Assembly: GCA_007125835.1 (NCBI GenBank)
Contig: SLCJ01000075.1
Location: 1 to 7,485 of the forward strand
Origin: Verrucomicrobiales bacterium
Lineage (GTDB): Bacteria > Verrucomicrobiota > Verrucomicrobiia > Verrucomicrobiales > SLCJ01
Length of the DNA: 7,485 bases
Direction of reading: 5' to 3'
Below, one piece after another: positions 6,000 through 7,485 of this stretch. The stretch's first letter is position 1, and the number at the start of each line of letters is the position of its first letter. The notes beneath the pieces were generated by a model, which searched no databases, was not told where the DNA came from, and saw only the letters and a list, made by a program, of their open reading frames with translations. Position numbers and translations under genes: made by a program.

Positions 6000-7115
6000 T
6001 CACACATTGAACAGAAACTCGATCACATCGCCATCCTTTACGACGTATTCCTTGCCTTCGCTGCGGAGTTTTCCCTGCTCGCGGGCCTTGGCGGTGGAAC
6101 CGCAAGCCACCAGATCTTCAAATGGCACGACCTCGGCGCGGATGAACCCGCGCTCGAAATCGGTGTGGATCACGCCGGCCGCCTCGGGGGCCTTGGCTCC
6201 GGCACGGATCGTCCAGGCACGGGTTTCCTGCTTGCCGGTGGTCAGGTAAGTGCGGAGGCCCAGCAGGCTGAACACCTCGCGGATCATGGCGGAGACGCCG
6301 CTGTCGGTCACGCCCAGCGCGGCAAAGTATTCGGCGGCATCGGCCGGTTCCAGTTCCACCATTTCATCCTCGATGCGGGCGCTGACCACCACCGTGCCGG
6401 CGCGGTGCGATTCGGCGGCATGTTTGCGCACCGCGGCGACAAAGCGGTTGCTGTCGGGGTCGGCCAGGGTGGCGGCGAGGTCGTCCTCGGCGACATTGCA
6501 GACAAACAGAGTCGGCTTCGAGCTGAGGAGGAAAAAGTCGCGAAGCAGGGCGGCTTCGTCGTCGCTGGTCTCAAGCGTGAGCGCCGGCTGGCCGCCATCG
6601 AGGTGGGGCAGCAGCCTGGCCATGAGGTCCAGCTCCTTGCGCGAGAGGGCGTCGCCGGTGCGCGCCTTTTTCTCGCGGCTGGTGCGACGTTTTTCGAGCG
6701 AGGCGATATCGGCGAGGATCAGTTCGGCATTGATCACCTCGATGTCGCGCAGCGGGTCGACCGAGCCCATCTCGTGGATGATGTCGTCGTTTTCAAAACA
6801 GCGAACCACCTGCACCACCGCATCGACCTCGCGGATGTTGGCCAGGAATTGGTTGCCCAGACCGGCACCCTCGCTGGCACCCTTGACCAGGCCGGCGATG
6901 TCGACGAACTCAATGGCCGCCGGAATGGTCTTCGCACTGCCGGAAAGTTCCGACAACACCGCAAGGCGGTCGTCGGGCACAATCACGACACCGACATTCG
7001 GCTCGATGGTGCAAAAGGGGTAGTTTTCCGCCTGCGCCTTGCGCGTGCGGGTGATGGCATTGAAGAGGGTGGATTTCCCGACATTGGGGAGGCCTACGAT
7101 TCCGGCTTTGAGCAT
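6000..7115 (-). CDS. ychF: Redox-responsive ribosome-binding ATPase YchF (OLA1 family)
   Basis: A universally conserved Obg-related P-loop protein that binds ribosomes and hydrolyses ATP rather than GTP. From the ATG at 7115 it has 371 residues (E. coli YchF 363). The P-loop GLPNVGKST is at 8-16, followed by the family signature NYPFCTIEPNVGVV (31-44). G3 is DIAG (72-75) and the family segment GLGNQFLANIRE lies at 85-96. NVAE (207-210) stands in place of NKxD, the change that gives ATP preference. A helical insertion spans about 125-195. The C-terminal TGS domain spans about 287-370 and ends with the typical DGDVIEFLFNV. The frame is open to 7148, but the extra 11 residues precede the conserved MLKAGIVG start and are rejected. 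It is transcribed divergently from galE, and a terminator-like palindrome follows it. No Shine-Dalgarno motif precedes the ATG. Confidence 0.97.
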   Translation of the reverse strand: MLKAGIVGLPNVGKSTLFNAITRTRKAQAENYPFCTIEPNVGVVIVPDDRLAVLSELSGSAKTIPAAIEFVDIAGLVKGASEGAGLGNQFLANIREVDAVVQVVRCFENDDIIHEMGSVDPLRDIEVINAELILADIASLEKRRTSREKKARTGDALSRKELDLMARLLPHLDGGQPALTLETSDDEAALLRDFFLLSSKPTLFVCNVAEDDLAATLADPDSNRFVAAVRKHAAESHRAGTVVVSARIEDEMVELEPADAAEYFAALGVTDSGVSAMIREVFSLLGLRTYLTTGKQETRAWTIRAGAKAPEAAGVIHTDFERGFIRAEVVPFEDLVACGSTAKAREQGKLRSEGKEYVVKDGDVIEFLFNV

Positions 7116-7306
7116 CGGCAAGGCTAGCAGATTCGCTCGGTTTGGCAAGGGCCGCGTGCGGGGTGTGGGCGCAGTCGCTCACCGCAGTGTTTCCGCCCGG
7201 TTCCGGCTTGCGAAACGGGCCTTGCCGCACGAACATGGCCACCGCTGGCGGGGGCGGCAAGGCCGCCCGACACCGCCCCCCTCACAAAAAACTATCACGC
7301 GAATCC
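7116..7306. promoter_or_regulatory. Divergent ychF/galE promoter region with GC-rich hairpins
   Basis: These 191 bases must hold the promoters of ychF (minus) and galE (plus), but no strong -35/-10 pair stands out. For galE, the A-rich CACAAAAAACTATCAC stretch (7284-7298) includes TATCAC (7293-7298), eight bases before the ATG. If that acts as a -10, the galE mRNA would be nearly leaderless; no good -35 accompanies it. Two mutually exclusive hairpins lie just upstream: GGGCGGC/GCCGCCC (7252-7258 with 7262-7268, three-base loop) and GGGGGCGG/CCGCCCCC (7250-7257 with 7273-7280). A weaker imperfect repeat, GCCCGGTT with AAACGGGC, lies around 7195-7220. No T-run follows any of these, so they are not terminators. 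Confidence 0.5.
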
Positions 7307-7485
7307 ATGGCTCATGTTCTTGTAGTGGGTGGTGCCGGATACATCGGCAGCCACTGTGTGCGAATCCTCCAGGCCGGCGGGCACACCCCGGTGGTGCTCG
7401 ATAACCTGGTCTTCGGCCACCGCGCCGCCGTGCCCGAAAATGTCCCCTTTGTCGAAGCCGACCTCGGCGACACCGCCACCGTGGC
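7307..7485 (+). CDS. galE: UDP-glucose 4-epimerase, N-terminal part, cut by the window edge
   Basis: Fifty-nine codons of a short-chain dehydrogenase-type sugar-nucleotide epimerase. GalE interconverts UDP-glucose and UDP-galactose in the cytoplasm, feeding the Leloir pathway and surface polysaccharide synthesis. The protein begins MAHVLVVGGAGYIGSH, with the NAD-binding GxxGxxG glycines at 8, 11 and 14. The ribose-binding acidic end of strand 2 follows (VVLDNL, D32, N33), then the GalE-type GHR (37-39) and EADL (50-53), where D52 L53 contact adenine in the family. The catalytic S/T and YxxxK motifs lie beyond the window, so a related epimerase cannot be fully excluded, though GAGYIGSH with DNL and GHR is characteristic of GalE. 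The ATG at 7307 is the natural start; no Shine-Dalgarno motif is seen. Confidence 0.9.
   Translation, partial: MAHVLVVGGAGYIGSHCVRILQAGGHTPVVLDNLVFGHRAAVPENVPFVEADLGDTATV

Noticed and set aside
5905..6105. Longer N-terminus for the Deg protease from the ATG at 6105
   Set aside because: It would overlap the ychF coding region by over 100 bases, cross the terminator-like palindrome, and bury the signal peptide at residue 68.
4849..6249. Long plus-strand open frame of 466 codons antisense to the Deg protease and the end of ychF
   Set aside because: The minus-strand reading has clear protease and ATPase motifs. The antisense frame has no recognisable domain, and high GC with strong codon bias keeps opposite frames open.
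5691..7127. Plus-strand open frame of 478 codons antisense to ychF
   Set aside because: It mirrors ychF almost end to end, crosses the ychF/deg intergenic gap, and shows low-complexity Gly, Ala, Asp and His composition typical of a complement frame.

Overview
The window looks like a chromosomal segment of a GC-rich Gram-negative bacterium. Several features point to the Verrucomicrobiota (Opitutales-like): a secreted protein whose leader ends in the ASA-ATV style common on PEP-CTERM-type proteins of that group, Deg9-like proteases carrying signal peptides, and the absence of a Shine-Dalgarno motif at all six starts. This placement is inference from style, not a phylogenetic result. I see no insertion sequence, phage gene, tRNA, rRNA or CRISPR array.

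Layout from left to right. Positions 1-104 (minus strand) hold the first 34 codons of an exported protein that runs off the left edge. Positions 105-406 are non-coding. They contain a candidate promoter, a 5'-leader hairpin, an imperfect palindrome resembling a REP element, and a hairpin just after the pbpC stop. Positions 407-5904 (minus strand) form an apparent three-gene operon, transcribed right to left: a secreted Deg/HtrA serine protease with intact triad H98/D129/S208 (4339-5904), a paralogue of the same architecture that has lost all three catalytic residues (2700-4310), and a class A penicillin-binding protein of the PBP1C family (407-2692). The gaps are 28 and 7 bases. Positions 6000-7115 (minus strand) hold the conserved ATPase ychF, followed by a palindrome plus T-run that looks like a terminator. 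Positions 7116-7306 are a divergent intergenic region with strong GC hairpins. Positions 7307-7485 (plus strand) hold the start of galE, cut by the right edge.

How the genes may work together: the Deg pair and PBP1C should all act in the periplasm. An active protease next to an inactive copy, co-transcribed with a peptidoglycan polymerase, suggests an envelope quality-control or cell-wall regulation module. In this model the dead copy would act as adaptor, decoy or regulatory subunit. ychF and galE are ordinary housekeeping neighbours with no visible link to it. The protease/pseudoprotease/PBP1C arrangement is the most interesting content of the window.
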